NCBI GenBank assembly: GCA_902767015.1
Contig: CACXFV010000125.1
Location: forward strand, 1 to 37,850
Direction: 5' to 3'
DNA: 37,850 bases
Origin: an uncultured Lachnospiraceae bacterium
GTDB lineage: Bacteria > Bacillota > Clostridia > Lachnospirales > Lachnospiraceae
Made by a program: the position numbers and the translations under genes. The notes under the pieces are model-generated. The model saw only the letters and a program-made list of their open reading frames with translations. It was not told where the DNA came from and did not search any database. Of the stretch, positions 16,913 to 25,071 are shown one piece after another (the stretch's first letter is position 1; every line of letters starts with the position of its first letter).

Positions 16913-16928
16913 AGAAAAAGATTCATTT

Positions 16929-17000
16929 GCATCCGTAGCTCAGTGGATAGAGCAATGGCCTCCGGAGCCATGTGCACGAGTTCGACTCTCGTCGGATGCG
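16929..17000 (+). tRNA. tRNA-Arg (anticodon CCG)
   Basis: The cloverleaf is complete. Acceptor stem GCATCCG pairs with CGGATGC, discriminator G at 17000. The D arm is GCTC-AGTGGATA-GAGC. The anticodon stem ATGGC/GCCAT holds the loop CTCCGGA with anticodon CCG at 16962-16964, reading CGG. The T arm is ACGAG-TTCGACT-CTCGT. The 3' CCA is not encoded. A TTTTTT run begins right after the last base and may help end transcription. The gene stops only four bases from the end of the convergent DUF5688 gene. Confidence 0.97.
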
Positions 17001-17004
17001 TTTT

Positions 17005-17979
17005 TTAAACCGTTATTTTATCTGTCTCCCTGTTATAATAATAAACGTGGTCAGATAAGATATCCACTGCAACAAGGTCAGTTGCATTGACAGATTTAAC
17101 CATATCGTTCAACTCCTCTCTGTCAATATCTCCTGCATCGGGCACCAGAATAACTTCATGTACCGAACTTGGCAGGATAAACAAATCCTGATGAAGTACA
17201 TTGGCAAAATCCTTAATAATATTTTCATAGAGCAGACTGGCGGCACCATTCATTCTCTGTTGATTGGTCAGCACATACATAGAGATTTGTCTTTTTACTT
17301 CATCCATATTTTTCATTAGATTCTCCGCCACTTCATTCGCATCTATGGTTCCATTTTCCGTGTCGTATCCGTTATTTGCCTCGCATACTGTCTTCTGTAT
17401 ATCATCCAGCAATATCTCATGAAGCAGGTCATTCATCTCCCTAAGTTCACATCTTAAGAGTCTCGGCGTATTAACCTTTGCCATCTCGTACAATTGTTCT
17501 TTCGTCACCTCCCACATATTCATATGTATATTATGAATCAATGCAGTTGCATGACCAAGATATTCATTGTCAAATATACAATAAAATACAATTGATAAAT
17601 CCAGATAAGGAATATGGGGTACATCTCTCAAAAGCTTTCTGTTCGACTTTGTATTAATCAGCTTATAAACTATTTTATCCTTAACATTGTCAAAATCCTT
17701 AAAAATATCAATATCAAAATGCAACTGGTTTTCATTTTCCCTATACAGGACATATATCTCCATTACAATCTCATTAATATTCTTTCCCTGCAAATAATCC
17801 TCATAAAACGGTTCCAGATAGATTGTCGGCGAAACACTTGATTCATCGGTCAATACTGTCAATGCTTCAAGTTCTATATCATTGTTCTTTAAAATCTTTT
17901 GAATTTTTACGCAAGATCCTTTTTCAAGTAAATCTTTTACACCTTCTCTGACATTGAACAAAAATTCATTGTAGTTCAT
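17005..17979 (-). CDS. DUF5688 family protein
   Basis: A 324-residue cytosolic protein of the DUF5688 family, common in Lachnospiraceae and of unknown function. Recognition features are the MNYNEFLFNVREGV start, the PTIYLEPFYEDYLQGKNI segment near residue 60, LLRDVPHIPYLDLSIVFYC near 120, and the C-terminal pattern with INQQRMNGAASLLYE-like residues (here TNQQRMNGAASLLYENI) and LFILPSSVHEVILVP. The ATG at 17979 is preceded by TAGGAG at a normal distance; a further in-frame ATG at 18009 lacks a ribosome binding site. Its stop codon is five bases past the tRNA-Arg 3' end on the opposite strand. Confidence 0.85.
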   Translation of the reverse strand: MNYNEFLFNVREGVKDLLEKGSCVKIQKILKNNDIELEALTVLTDESSVSPTIYLEPFYEDYLQGKNINEIVMEIYVLYRENENQLHFDIDIFKDFDNVKDKIVYKLINTKSNRKLLRDVPHIPYLDLSIVFYCIFDNEYLGHATALIHNIHMNMWEVTKEQLYEMAKVNTPRLLRCELREMNDLLHEILLDDIQKTVCEANNGYDTENGTIDANEVAENLMKNMDEVKRQISMYVLTNQQRMNGAASLLYENIIKDFANVLHQDLFILPSSVHEVILVPDAGDIDREELNDMVKSVNATDLVAVDILSDHVYYYNRETDKITV

Positions 17980-18107
17980 ATAATTTTCTCCTAAAAAAAG
18001 AATTTGCAAAGCGCTTTACATATCTAATATATACCTTATCCTGCTTTTTAAATCAATTGACGCATCTGATAAATAATTCAGCCTTATTTTTTGCAACACT
18101 CATAACA

Positions 18108-18153
18108 ATATAACGCATTTGAATACGAATCATAGTACTCAAATGCGTTGTAT
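18108..18153. repeat. 19-bp-arm inverted repeat between XRE gene and DUF5688 gene
   Basis: Left arm 18108-18126 and right arm 18135-18153 are complementary at 17 of 19 positions (core AACGCATTTGA / TCAAATGCGTT) around an eight-base loop. On the minus strand it lies about 35 bases after the XRE stop and is followed by TATTGTTATG, a weak T tract. It is probably the terminator of the XRE transcript. Confidence 0.6.
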
Positions 18154-18187
18154 TTAACAAATTAAATAGATTATGATGATTTTTTTG

Positions 18188-18556
18188 TCACTTTCTGCCC
18201 CTCGCAATCCAGAAGGCATAACGTGATAATCTGACAACGATGCTGTCAACCTCAGCATGATAATATGTCTGGGGGTGGTCTTGTAAATACTTTTTCAAAA
18301 ACCCGGGGTTCTCATTTTTCTTTTCAATAATCATCTTATCCATCGGGATACCGGTCATTTTACTTAGCGCATAAAAATTATCCACAGAAGGCAATGACCT
18401 GCCATTAAACCAGCTATATACTGCCTGATTAGAAGAAATATGCGCAAATTCCTGTATATCCTGTACTGTAATATGATTTTTTCTACAAATGGCTCTAAGT
18501 AATACCCCTGTCTTTTTTATATCAATCATGGGAAATATTGAATTTTTATTATCCAT
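18188..18556 (-). CDS. XRE-family helix-turn-helix protein
   Basis: A 122-residue protein with an HTH_XRE domain at about residues 15-70: TGVLLRAICRKNHITVQDIQEFAHIS, then NQAVYSWFNGRSLPSVDNFYALSKMTGIPMDKMI. The C-terminal ~45 residues are not recognised (FLKKYLQDHPQTYYHAEVDS; RLSRYAFWIARGRK). AGGAGG lies shortly before the ATG. It follows the unknown 199-residue gene by 24 bases, so the two form a pair; the target of regulation is unknown. Confidence 0.85.
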   Translation of the reverse strand: MDNKNSIFPMIDIKKTGVLLRAICRKNHITVQDIQEFAHISSNQAVYSWFNGRSLPSVDNFYALSKMTGIPMDKMIIEKKNENPGFLKKYLQDHPQTYYHAEVDSIVVRLSRYAFWIARGRK

Positions 18557-18580
18557 GCCGGTTCCTCCTATTCCTCCGTC

Positions 18581-19180
18581 TCAATGAATTACAAAATCAC
18601 CGGTAGAAGCATATTCCCTGATGATGGCAGGAAATAAATCCGAGCCGTACATTTTCACTGCCCAATCTTCGGTTGATGACATTTCCGCTTCCTTTTTCTC
18701 AACATAATAAATCTCATCATCACGTGACACCATTCCGTTTAATTTCAGAAAATGAATCAATACAATGGAATGACAGCCCTGCTTTACCGCCTTTTTATAC
18801 TCTCTTTCACACTTATGTAATAATAACAGATTATACATGAATTGTCTGATAATTTCATCATGATTCCCACGATATTTTTCATCTTTAAGTGAAATGACCG
18901 GAAGCTTTCCTCCCAGGCGGTTGTATTCCTCTGCCGTCATCTCCTCCAGCCTTTTTTCGTCAGTCACATTATGTTGGTTAAAATACTGTCTGACCCTGGT
19001 GTTAAACTCATTGATTCCCTCTTCTCCGCAATCGAATTTCAAATTTTGGGGCACATCTGTTTCATCTGAATAAAATCCTATTCTCTTGCCATCCATATAC
19101 ACACTGCCCTGATGATAATTCTTTTCGTCTTTCTTAAATGTCCTGACACTCTTAATCATAATTTCATAAATGGCTGCCAT
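18581..19180 (-). CDS. unknown 199-residue protein upstream of XRE regulator
   Basis: I do not recognise a family. The protein starts MAAIYEIMIKSVRTFKKDEK, has a beta-rich N-terminal half (QGSVYMDGKRIGFYSDE) and a helical centre (LLLLHKCEREYKKAVKQGCHSIVLI) with two spaced cysteines. There is no signal peptide or TM segment, so it should be cytosolic. AAAGGAAGGGG precedes the ATG. It is the first gene of a two-gene unit with the XRE protein. Divergence from the ferritin-like gene leaves a 191-base promoter region containing the extended -10-like sequence TGCTATATA on its strand. Confidence 0.6.
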   Translation of the reverse strand: MAAIYEIMIKSVRTFKKDEKNYHQGSVYMDGKRIGFYSDETDVPQNLKFDCGEEGINEFNTRVRQYFNQHNVTDEKRLEEMTAEEYNRLGGKLPVISLKDEKYRGNHDEIIRQFMYNLLLLHKCEREYKKAVKQGCHSIVLIHFLKLNGMVSRDDEIYYVEKKEAEMSSTEDWAVKMYGSDLFPAIIREYASTGDFVIH

Positions 19181-19266
19181 AGAAACCCCTTCCTTTCAAA
19201 ATGAATCCTGTCGCTTTTATATAGCATATATCAAATCCAAAAAATTTTCATCCAAATAATAATTGG

Positions 19267-19295
19267 TTGACAAATATCATCAAATTAATTACATA
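19267..19295 (+). promoter_or_regulatory. probable promoter of the ferritin-like gene
   Basis: A perfect TTGACA (19267-19272) is 17 bases ahead of TACATA (19290-19295). The implied leader before the ATG at 19372 is about 70 bases. The -10 is imperfect. Confidence 0.5.
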
Positions 19296-19371
19296 AATTT
19301 ATCATTTTTGGAAATGCTATATACTGAAATGTCAAACTAATAGAATGATTATCTAAGGAGGTCAAGCAGGC

Positions 19372-19806
19372 ATGGAAAATGAAGATACCATTAAACTATT
19401 AAAGGAGTGTGATGCCGGAAGCAAAATGGCAGTTTCCTCAATTGATGAGGTACTGGACAAAATCAGTAACGACAAAATGATGGATATCTTAAAGGAAAGC
19501 AAAAGCCATCATGAAAAACTTTGTACGGAAATCCATTCCCTTCTTTCAGAAAATAACAGCGAAGAAAAGGAGCCTAACCCCATTGCAAAAGGTATGTCAT
19601 GGCTTAAAACTAATATCAAGGTAGGCGTTGATAAAAATGATTCAACCATCGCAGATATCATGATTGACGGGTGCAATATGGGAGTAAAATCCCTTAACAG
19701 ATATCTGAATCAGTATAAGAATGCCAATGAGCCTTCAAAGAAAATCTGCGACAGGCTCATCACAATTGAGGAAAAACTCTGCAGGGATTTAAAATGCTAT
19801 CTGTAA
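19372..19806 (+). CDS. ferritin-like four-helix protein (DUF2383-like)
   Basis: A 144-residue all-helical protein. The pattern of an N-terminal helix with LLKECDAGSKMAVSSIDEVL, then a helix with DILKESKSHHEKLCTEIHSLL, and MSWLKTNIKV followed by ADIMIDGCNMGVKSLNRYLNQ, matches the PA2169/DUF2383 ferritin-like group. Conserved acidic residues and HH in the second helix fit a di-metal or four-helix bundle, but I cannot show metal binding. A perfect AAGGAGGT is upstream of the ATG. It ends before the terminator at 19871-19897, which it shares with the converging SNF2 gene. Confidence 0.68.
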   Translation: MENEDTIKLLKECDAGSKMAVSSIDEVLDKISNDKMMDILKESKSHHEKLCTEIHSLLSENNSEEKEPNPIAKGMSWLKTNIKVGVDKNDSTIADIMIDGCNMGVKSLNRYLNQYKNANEPSKKICDRLITIEEKLCRDLKCYL

Positions 19807-19870
19807 TCTACCGTTTTAATTGATAATATCTGTTTTCTGACAACATGACATCATGCCACCCCTGATAAAA

Positions 19871-19897
19871 GGGCAGAACCTCTTTTCGGTTCTGCCC
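19871..19897. terminator. bidirectional terminator between ferritin-like and SNF2 genes
   Basis: GGGCAGAACC (19871-19880) pairs perfectly with GGTTCTGCCC (19888-19897) around TCTTTTC. The minus-strand side is followed by TTTTATC and the plus side by CATTATTATTTT, so it can serve both converging genes. Confidence 0.88.
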
Positions 19898-19903
19898 CCA
19901 TTA

Positions 19904-22900
19904 TTATTTTGAAAAAAGCTCAAGCAAGTCCTCCTTCGTAAGGGATGCCATCGAGACATTTTCTCCCGATATGATTTTATCTGCAAGCTCTCTTTTCATA
20001 TTTTGAAGCTTTAATATTCTCTCCTCTATACTGTCATGGGCAATCAGTTTTACTACTGTAACCTTATTTTCCTGTCCGATTCTATGTGCCCTGTCTGTCG
20101 CCTGATTCTGGGCAGCGACATTCCACCACGGGTCGTAGTGTATTACCATATCGGCACTTGTCAGGTTCAATCCGGTTCCTCCCGCCTTCAGCGAAATTAG
20201 GAATACATCCGCCTCTCCTTTTTGAAAACGCTCCACAAGGTCACGTCTTGCCACCTTACTGGTGCTGCCTGTTAGCATAAATGTTCTGATTTTTCTTTGT
20301 TTCAGTCTTTGAAGAATCAATCCTAACATCGTTGTAAACTGTGAAAACAACAGTATTTTATGCCCGCTGTCGATGGCACTCTCTACCAGTTCTATACATG
20401 CTTCCAATTTAGCTGAACCACCACTGTAATTTTCATACAAAAGAGACGGATCACAGCAAATCTGCCTCAATTTAGTCAGTTCAGCAAGTATCTGCAGTTT
20501 ATTATCCGTAAATTCCTCATCCGACTTTTTTCCTATACTCATCAGAATATTTTTTTCCGTTGCCCTGTATAAATTCTCCTGCTCGGTGTCAAATTTCGTA
20601 TAGACCACCTTCTCCACTTTATCAGGCAGCTCTTTTAACACATCTTTTTTCAGCCTTCTCAAAATAAACGGATTAATCATTTTATGCAGCATCACAACTG
20701 CCTCATCCTCTGGCTGATTCATGATGTCCTCCTCAAATTTCTTTCGAAAGAAATTATATGAGTACAAATATCCCGGCATCAGATAGTCAAAGATACTCCA
20801 CAACTCACTCACACGGTTTTCAATCGGCGTTCCCGTCAGTGCAAATCTCACATCACTTTTTATAGCGCGTACGGCTTTTGAAGCCTGCGTCAGATGATTC
20901 TTAATATACTGTGCCTCATCGATAATTTCACATCCGAATTCCTTATCCGCATATTGACTGATATCCCTCTTTAATAAGTCGTAAGAGGTAATAATGACAT
21001 CATATTTTTCGTATTCTGCTATCAGTGCCGCCCGTTGCACGGCATCACCCACAATAACACCTACCGAACAGTCCCGGGTGAATTTAAGAAACTCTGCCTC
21101 CCAATTATAGACAAGGGATGCCGGGCAGATTACAATATGCGTTTTGCCCTTCACACTGCACAAATACGATATCATCTGCAAGGTCTTTCCCAGTCCCATA
21201 TCGTCCGCTAATATGCCGCCGAAGCCAAATTCCGCCAATGAGCAGGCCCATCTGTAACCCTCCGTCTGGTATTTTCTCAATTCCACCTTTACATTATCCG
21301 GAAGAACATATTTCTTATTCTTTGTCTCATCAAATTTATCAATAAATTTTTTAAACTGCTCACTCTTTTCCAGTGTGAGCTTTTCTCTGTTTTCCTCCAC
21401 CAGACTGTCAATATATAAAGAACGGTACGCCGGCACCTCTGCCATTCCTTCACTTAACGCACTTTTATCCAACTTTAAATTCTCATATATTTTTGCAAGG
21501 ACATCAATACCGCTCTGGCGGATATTCAATAATTCTCCGGTTTTCAACCGGAAATACTTTTTCTTCTTATAGTACGAATGCAATATCTCATATAATTCTT
21601 CATCTGACATGCCTTCCACATCCCATGAAACATTTAACAGATTACCATGAATGGACAATCCTGTCTTTATTTTCACATGATTGGCTATCTTTATCTTTTT
21701 AAAAGCCTCTGACACAAATACGTCTGCGATTTCCCTTATTTGCTCCATGCCAAATTCAATTAACATTGCCAGCTTTTCATCATCATCTCTGAGTATAAAG
21801 TATTCTCCATCCTCAGAAATCTCCGGCAGATAAGCATTAAGCATTGTTCTAAGTTCATGCTCAAGCCTTATATCTCTGTAACTTTCCTTCATATCTGCAA
21901 TCGTCAGAAGATTATGCTCTGCTTCTCCATAGATAACCTTTGCGTTACATATGATATCCCGTCCGTTTGCCAGTTCAAAATACACCTCATATTGTCCCTC
22001 CGGCATACGATACTCTTCAAAATCAATTCCTTTGATGGTAACCTTCATGTACTTTTTCAAAATGGGCAGAAGCGTGGCAGAAAAATAAGTATAGTCTGAC
22101 CGGACAATCTCTAACTGTTCATCATCATCCTCCTCATAATAATAATATCTATAGCCCGATTTTTTCTTCTTTTTCATCAACTTCAGAATACTTCCCATAT
22201 CATTGCAATACTCTCTGCTACAGATATATATCTTGTCATTGCCGACAACATAATAAGTATCTACCCCCTCAATCAACATAATCTCTTTAAATGTCAATAC
22301 CGCCTTGTTTCCCCCATCTATACCGTCTATGAACAGCTTAAGTTTGGGATTTTCATCCACCACCTCTAACTTCTCTGTCTTTTCTCCCAACGCTCCACAC
22401 AGTTTTATTTTCTTTCCTGCAAAGCCCCTGAATAATGCATCTGTCATTTTCGGTGTCAGGGTAATACTCTTACGATCTCCCACACCATCATATCCTGTCT
22501 CATAATCCTGCAGGACATCATTAAACAGCAGTGAAATCAAATCCAGTGATTCTCTTGTGAATGCACTCTGGTTATGCGCAAATTCCAACTGCTTGCCATA
22601 TCGGTAAAACTGTTGATTTTTTATATTATCAAGCAAAAGTTTCGCATCCTTTATGACATACATTCGCTTATTTCCTATCCGGAACTCAATCTGCGGATTT
22701 TTATAGTCAAGATTCAGCAGTATCTCCAACTGTACATCCCCCCTGGTAATGTCCCTGCAATATTCATTTCTCTGCCTTAACTCAATCCTTGACATCATAT
22801 CCAGTAATTTCCCGGAACTCTTAGGCTCATATTCCCTTTCATACCCAAATTTCTCCACCGGTAAATCACTGTATCTCATCCAGCTTTTTCGGGTAACTCC

Positions 22901-23452
22901 CTTAGACAGCTCTAACATATTAGAAGCCGCGTTGTACATAAATCCTCTGTCTTCCCCGCTATTTTCCCCAAAACTGTCAATGCCAAAGGATTTCAATGTC
23001 TTTCTTTCCCTCGCCTGATTCACATTCTCCTCTAAATCTGTATCCTTTCCATACAACTCCTTCTTTCCATAGGATAACTGATAGCCTATGGCACAGTTCT
23101 CAAGAATATCCTTCACCGTGTCATCTTTATACTTGTGGTTCAACAATAAAACGGTTGCGGCAATATGCTTACAAAATCCCCTATACTTTGCATAAGCCTC
23201 ACATTCGCAGGAACACCTATCTACCTTTGCTTTTTTATTCGCCCCTTTTTGCTGAAAAACAAATTCTATTTCCACCTTATATTCCGGTTTTGTATTCCCC
23301 TTTACCTCTGCCTCTGCTACAATCGTATCCTTTGCCTGTTTTTTTAAGGATATACTGTTGATATCATTTTGACAATAGATTCCCTTTGCCTTAGAAAAAC
23401 TACTGCTCAAAAAACAACAATTCTTAATTTCTCTCTCTGTTAGTATACTCAT
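19904..23452 (-). CDS. SWIM zinc-finger SNF2-type DEAD/DEAH helicase
   Basis: A 1182-residue Swi2/Snf2-family DNA translocase of the bacterial RapA/HepA-like type. A SWIM zinc finger (CxC...CxH) is at residues 80-96 (RCSCECEAYAKY...FCKHIAA). An SNF2-helicase-associated region covers about 200-700. The ATPase has Walker A DDMGLGKTLQM near residue 750, motif II IIDEAQYIKN near 844, motif III ALTGTPIENR, and the C-terminal lobe with GGTGLNLTSADMV and QATDRAHRIGQ near 1107. These enzymes remodel protein-DNA complexes; the target here is unknown. AAAGGAG lies about 17 bases before the ATG, with GAGAAAG nearer. The leader contains a short out-of-phase ORF (see 23463-23601) and a promoter at 23622-23650. 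Confidence 0.92.
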   Translation of the reverse strand: MSILTEREIKNCCFLSSSFSKAKGIYCQNDINSISLKKQAKDTIVAEAEVKGNTKPEYKVEIEFVFQQKGANKKAKVDRCSCECEAYAKYRGFCKHIAATVLLLNHKYKDDTVKDILENCAIGYQLSYGKKELYGKDTDLEENVNQARERKTLKSFGIDSFGENSGEDRGFMYNAASNMLELSKGVTRKSWMRYSDLPVEKFGYEREYEPKSSGKLLDMMSRIELRQRNEYCRDITRGDVQLEILLNLDYKNPQIEFRIGNKRMYVIKDAKLLLDNIKNQQFYRYGKQLEFAHNQSAFTRESLDLISLLFNDVLQDYETGYDGVGDRKSITLTPKMTDALFRGFAGKKIKLCGALGEKTEKLEVVDENPKLKLFIDGIDGGNKAVLTFKEIMLIEGVDTYYVVGNDKIYICSREYCNDMGSILKLMKKKKKSGYRYYYYEEDDDEQLEIVRSDYTYFSATLLPILKKYMKVTIKGIDFEEYRMPEGQYEVYFELANGRDIICNAKVIYGEAEHNLLTIADMKESYRDIRLEHELRTMLNAYLPEISEDGEYFILRDDDEKLAMLIEFGMEQIREIADVFVSEAFKKIKIANHVKIKTGLSIHGNLLNVSWDVEGMSDEELYEILHSYYKKKKYFRLKTGELLNIRQSGIDVLAKIYENLKLDKSALSEGMAEVPAYRSLYIDSLVEENREKLTLEKSEQFKKFIDKFDETKNKKYVLPDNVKVELRKYQTEGYRWACSLAEFGFGGILADDMGLGKTLQMISYLCSVKGKTHIVICPASLVYNWEAEFLKFTRDCSVGVIVGDAVQRAALIAEYEKYDVIITSYDLLKRDISQYADKEFGCEIIDEAQYIKNHLTQASKAVRAIKSDVRFALTGTPIENRVSELWSIFDYLMPGYLYSYNFFRKKFEEDIMNQPEDEAVVMLHKMINPFILRRLKKDVLKELPDKVEKVVYTKFDTEQENLYRATEKNILMSIGKKSDEEFTDNKLQILAELTKLRQICCDPSLLYENYSGGSAKLEACIELVESAIDSGHKILLFSQFTTMLGLILQRLKQRKIRTFMLTGSTSKVARRDLVERFQKGEADVFLISLKAGGTGLNLTSADMVIHYDPWWNVAAQNQATDRAHRIGQENKVTVVKLIAHDSIEERILKLQNMKRELADKIISGENVSMASLTKEDLLELFSK

Positions 23453-23462
23453 TATTCTTTCT

Positions 23463-23601
23463 CTATATCTCCTTTAGTCTCTCCTGAATTTCACTAATCT
23501 CCTGATTTTTCTTTTCACCTGCTTTTGTCTTTCTCCTGCTTTTGTCTTTTTCCTGCTTTTTTACTCACTCCCACTACTGTGTCTCCTATTACGTTCTTCA
23601 T
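23463..23601 (-). pseudogene. short leader ORF broken by a 17-bp tandem repeat
   Basis: From the ATG at 23601 a 28-codon frame reads MKNVIGDTVVGVSKKAG and on into a Lys/Gln stretch, stopping at TGA 23515-23517. In another frame the same region continues as GEKKNQEISEIQERLKEI and stops at TAG 23463-23465, ten bases before the SNF2 start codon. The break lies in a 17-bp repeat present about 2.6 times (23518, 23535 and 23552). Because 17 is not a multiple of three, one or four units would join the two halves into a 34- or 51-residue peptide. A promoter at 23622-23650 places this ORF first on the SNF2 transcript. I infer a small gene either decaying or phase-variable; the protein family is not recognised. 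Confidence 0.45.
23518..23562. repeat. 17-bp direct tandem repeat, ~2.6 units
   Basis: Units begin at 23518, 23535 and 23552 with CCTGCTTTT; the first two are 17 bases each and differ at one position. The unit is not a multiple of three and lies within the short leader ORF of the SNF2 gene. Confidence 0.85.
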
Positions 23602-23621
23602 GTTATACTTTCAATGTAAAA

Positions 23622-23650
23622 ATATTAACATAAGTCATCATAAGTTTCAA
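23622..23650 (-). promoter_or_regulatory. promoter of the leader ORF / SNF2 gene
   Basis: On the minus strand TTGAAA (23650-23645) is exactly 17 bases before TAATAT (23627-23622). Transcription would start near 23615, about 14 bases before the leader-ORF ATG at 23601, which has only a weak GAAAG ribosome binding site. Confidence 0.6.
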
Positions 23651-23651
23651 C

Positions 23652-23678
23652 AAAAAAGAGCACATCCCGGATGTACTC
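23652..23678 (-). terminator. Rho-independent terminator of the histidine-kinase operon
   Basis: On the minus strand GAGTACATCC pairs with GGATGTGCTC over ten positions with one mismatch, followed by TTTTTTG. It lies about 35 bases after the kinase stop, next to the SNF2 promoter. Confidence 0.88.
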
Positions 23679-23713
23679 TCTTGTTTGTGTCTGTTCACAG
23701 ACAGCCTTTGTTT

Positions 23714-25027
23714 CTAAAATGTTACCGTAATGGTTGTTCCCATATTGACTTCACTCTCTATGTTCAGCGTCGCACTGTGGAGTTCAACGATATGCTTCAC
23801 GATGGCCAGTCCCAGACCGGTTCCTCCTGTCTTCTTAGAGCGGCTTTTATCCACTCTGAAAAATCTTTCAAACACTCTGGACTGATTTTCTTTTGCAATC
23901 CCAATTCCATTGTCAGATACCTTCAATACCCCATCAGCCGCACTAATTAACACATAGCCTCCCGGTTTATTATAATGTACCGCATTGTCACACAGATTAT
24001 AAACCAGTTCTTCTATCATATCTTTATTGGCATCAATGATTGTTTTCTTTCCTTCTGCCCTCAGTTCCACATTGTGTTTTTCCGCCGAAAGCTCTAACAT
24101 GGCAACACAGTCAAGCACCACCTCATATAAATCCACCTGTTCTGTTGACAGCTCTTCATGCTCTGTTGTATCTAATTCTGACAGCCTGATAATATCATTG
24201 ATCAATGTAAGAAGACGATTGGCATTCTTATGAATCTCACCGGCAAACTTGCGCGTGTCCGCCTCATTTGCCATTCCATTTTCAATCAGCTCCGCATATC
24301 CCGAAACAGAGGTCAGCGGTGTCTTTAACTCATGTGAGATATTAGCCGTAAACTCCTGTCGCATATCGGCATTTTTCACAATATTCTGATGATGCTCTTT
24401 GATATGCGTCACAATCGGCTCTAATTCCTTATAGGTTTTAATATCCTCCAGATTTTCCATATGATAGGCGATATGTTCAATCGATTTTAACAATCCCTTA
24501 GTAATAAAATTACCAATCATAAAGCACATCAGCAAAATAGCAGCCGCGACTATAATGACCACCCACAGCGCATGCGTAATAATTTTATAGATGCTGTTTG
24601 TCTCTCTTGCTGTTCTGAGAACACTTCCGTCAGACAGCCTCATCGCATAATAAAAATTCGACCGGTTAATGGCAGAAGACTTTCTGATGGAACTGCCAGT
24701 TCCATTTTTCAGTGCATCCCCAATCTCCACACGATTGTCATGATTTTCCAGACCTTCCACCTCTGCCACATTGTCAAAAACCACCTCGCCCTGACTGTCA
24801 ATCAGCGTCATTCTGATATTTTCCTTTGACAGTTGACCTGCATACTCCCTGATAGAATCCTCATCACCGATAAAATCCGTGTCTGCTAAAAGCTCCGTAT
24901 ATACCTTCAGGTCTGACATTACTTCTTCCTTAAATACTTCGTAATATGCCACTGTACAAAATCCGGCCGTCAAAAGTATCGCAAATGTAGATATAATTAT
25001 GATATAAATATTGATTATTCTTTTCAT
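23714..25027 (-). CDS. sensor histidine kinase, PhoR/ResE-like
   Basis: A membrane sensor kinase. TM1 is near the N-terminus (IINIYIIIISTFAILLTAGF), an extracytoplasmic sensor of about 115 residues follows (YTELLADTDFIGDED...), then TM2 (VVIIVAAAILLMCFMIGNF). The HisKA motif FTANISHELKTPLTSVSGY carries the phospho-accepting His; the ATPase has the N box ELVYNLCDNAVHY, G1 VSDNGIGI and G2 GGTGLGLAIVKHI. A HAMP domain is not obvious. The ATG at 25027 was chosen because GGTG lies five bases upstream; the ORF extends to 25042. It is third in the operon with a Na+/Pi symporter and response regulator, which supports a phosphate-sensing role; I infer a PhoR-like function. Confidence 0.9.
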   Translation of the reverse strand: MKRIINIYIIIISTFAILLTAGFCTVAYYEVFKEEVMSDLKVYTELLADTDFIGDEDSIREYAGQLSKENIRMTLIDSQGEVVFDNVAEVEGLENHDNRVEIGDALKNGTGSSIRKSSAINRSNFYYAMRLSDGSVLRTARETNSIYKIITHALWVVIIVAAAILLMCFMIGNFITKGLLKSIEHIAYHMENLEDIKTYKELEPIVTHIKEHHQNIVKNADMRQEFTANISHELKTPLTSVSGYAELIENGMANEADTRKFAGEIHKNANRLLTLINDIIRLSELDTTEHEELSTEQVDLYEVVLDCVAMLELSAEKHNVELRAEGKKTIIDANKDMIEELVYNLCDNAVHYNKPGGYVLISAADGVLKVSDNGIGIAKENQSRVFERFFRVDKSRSKKTGGTGLGLAIVKHIVELHSATLNIESEVNMGTTITVTF

Positions 25028-25071
25028 TATCGCACCACACATCTCAATCAGCTAATGTGAATCTTAACCAT

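Larger units (their letters stand above)
16600..16928. other. 329-bp intergenic stretch with repeats and hairpins
   Basis: No convincing gene. It contains the ribosome binding site of the charged-protein gene, an array of eight pentanucleotides at 16696-16735, a perfect six-pair hairpin at 16740-16755, an imperfect long hairpin at 16802-16838, and the tRNA promoter at 16884-16912. These are listed separately. Confidence 0.6.

Noticed and set aside
22996-23361. 121-codon plus-strand ORF inside the SNF2 gene
   Set aside because: Pro/Ser/His-rich shadow of the SWIM-domain coding region; no start signals.
23684-23704. Palindrome TGTCTG...CAGACA as a second terminator
   Set aside because: It lies in the last codons of the kinase region and lacks a T tract; the terminator at 23652-23678 is sufficient.
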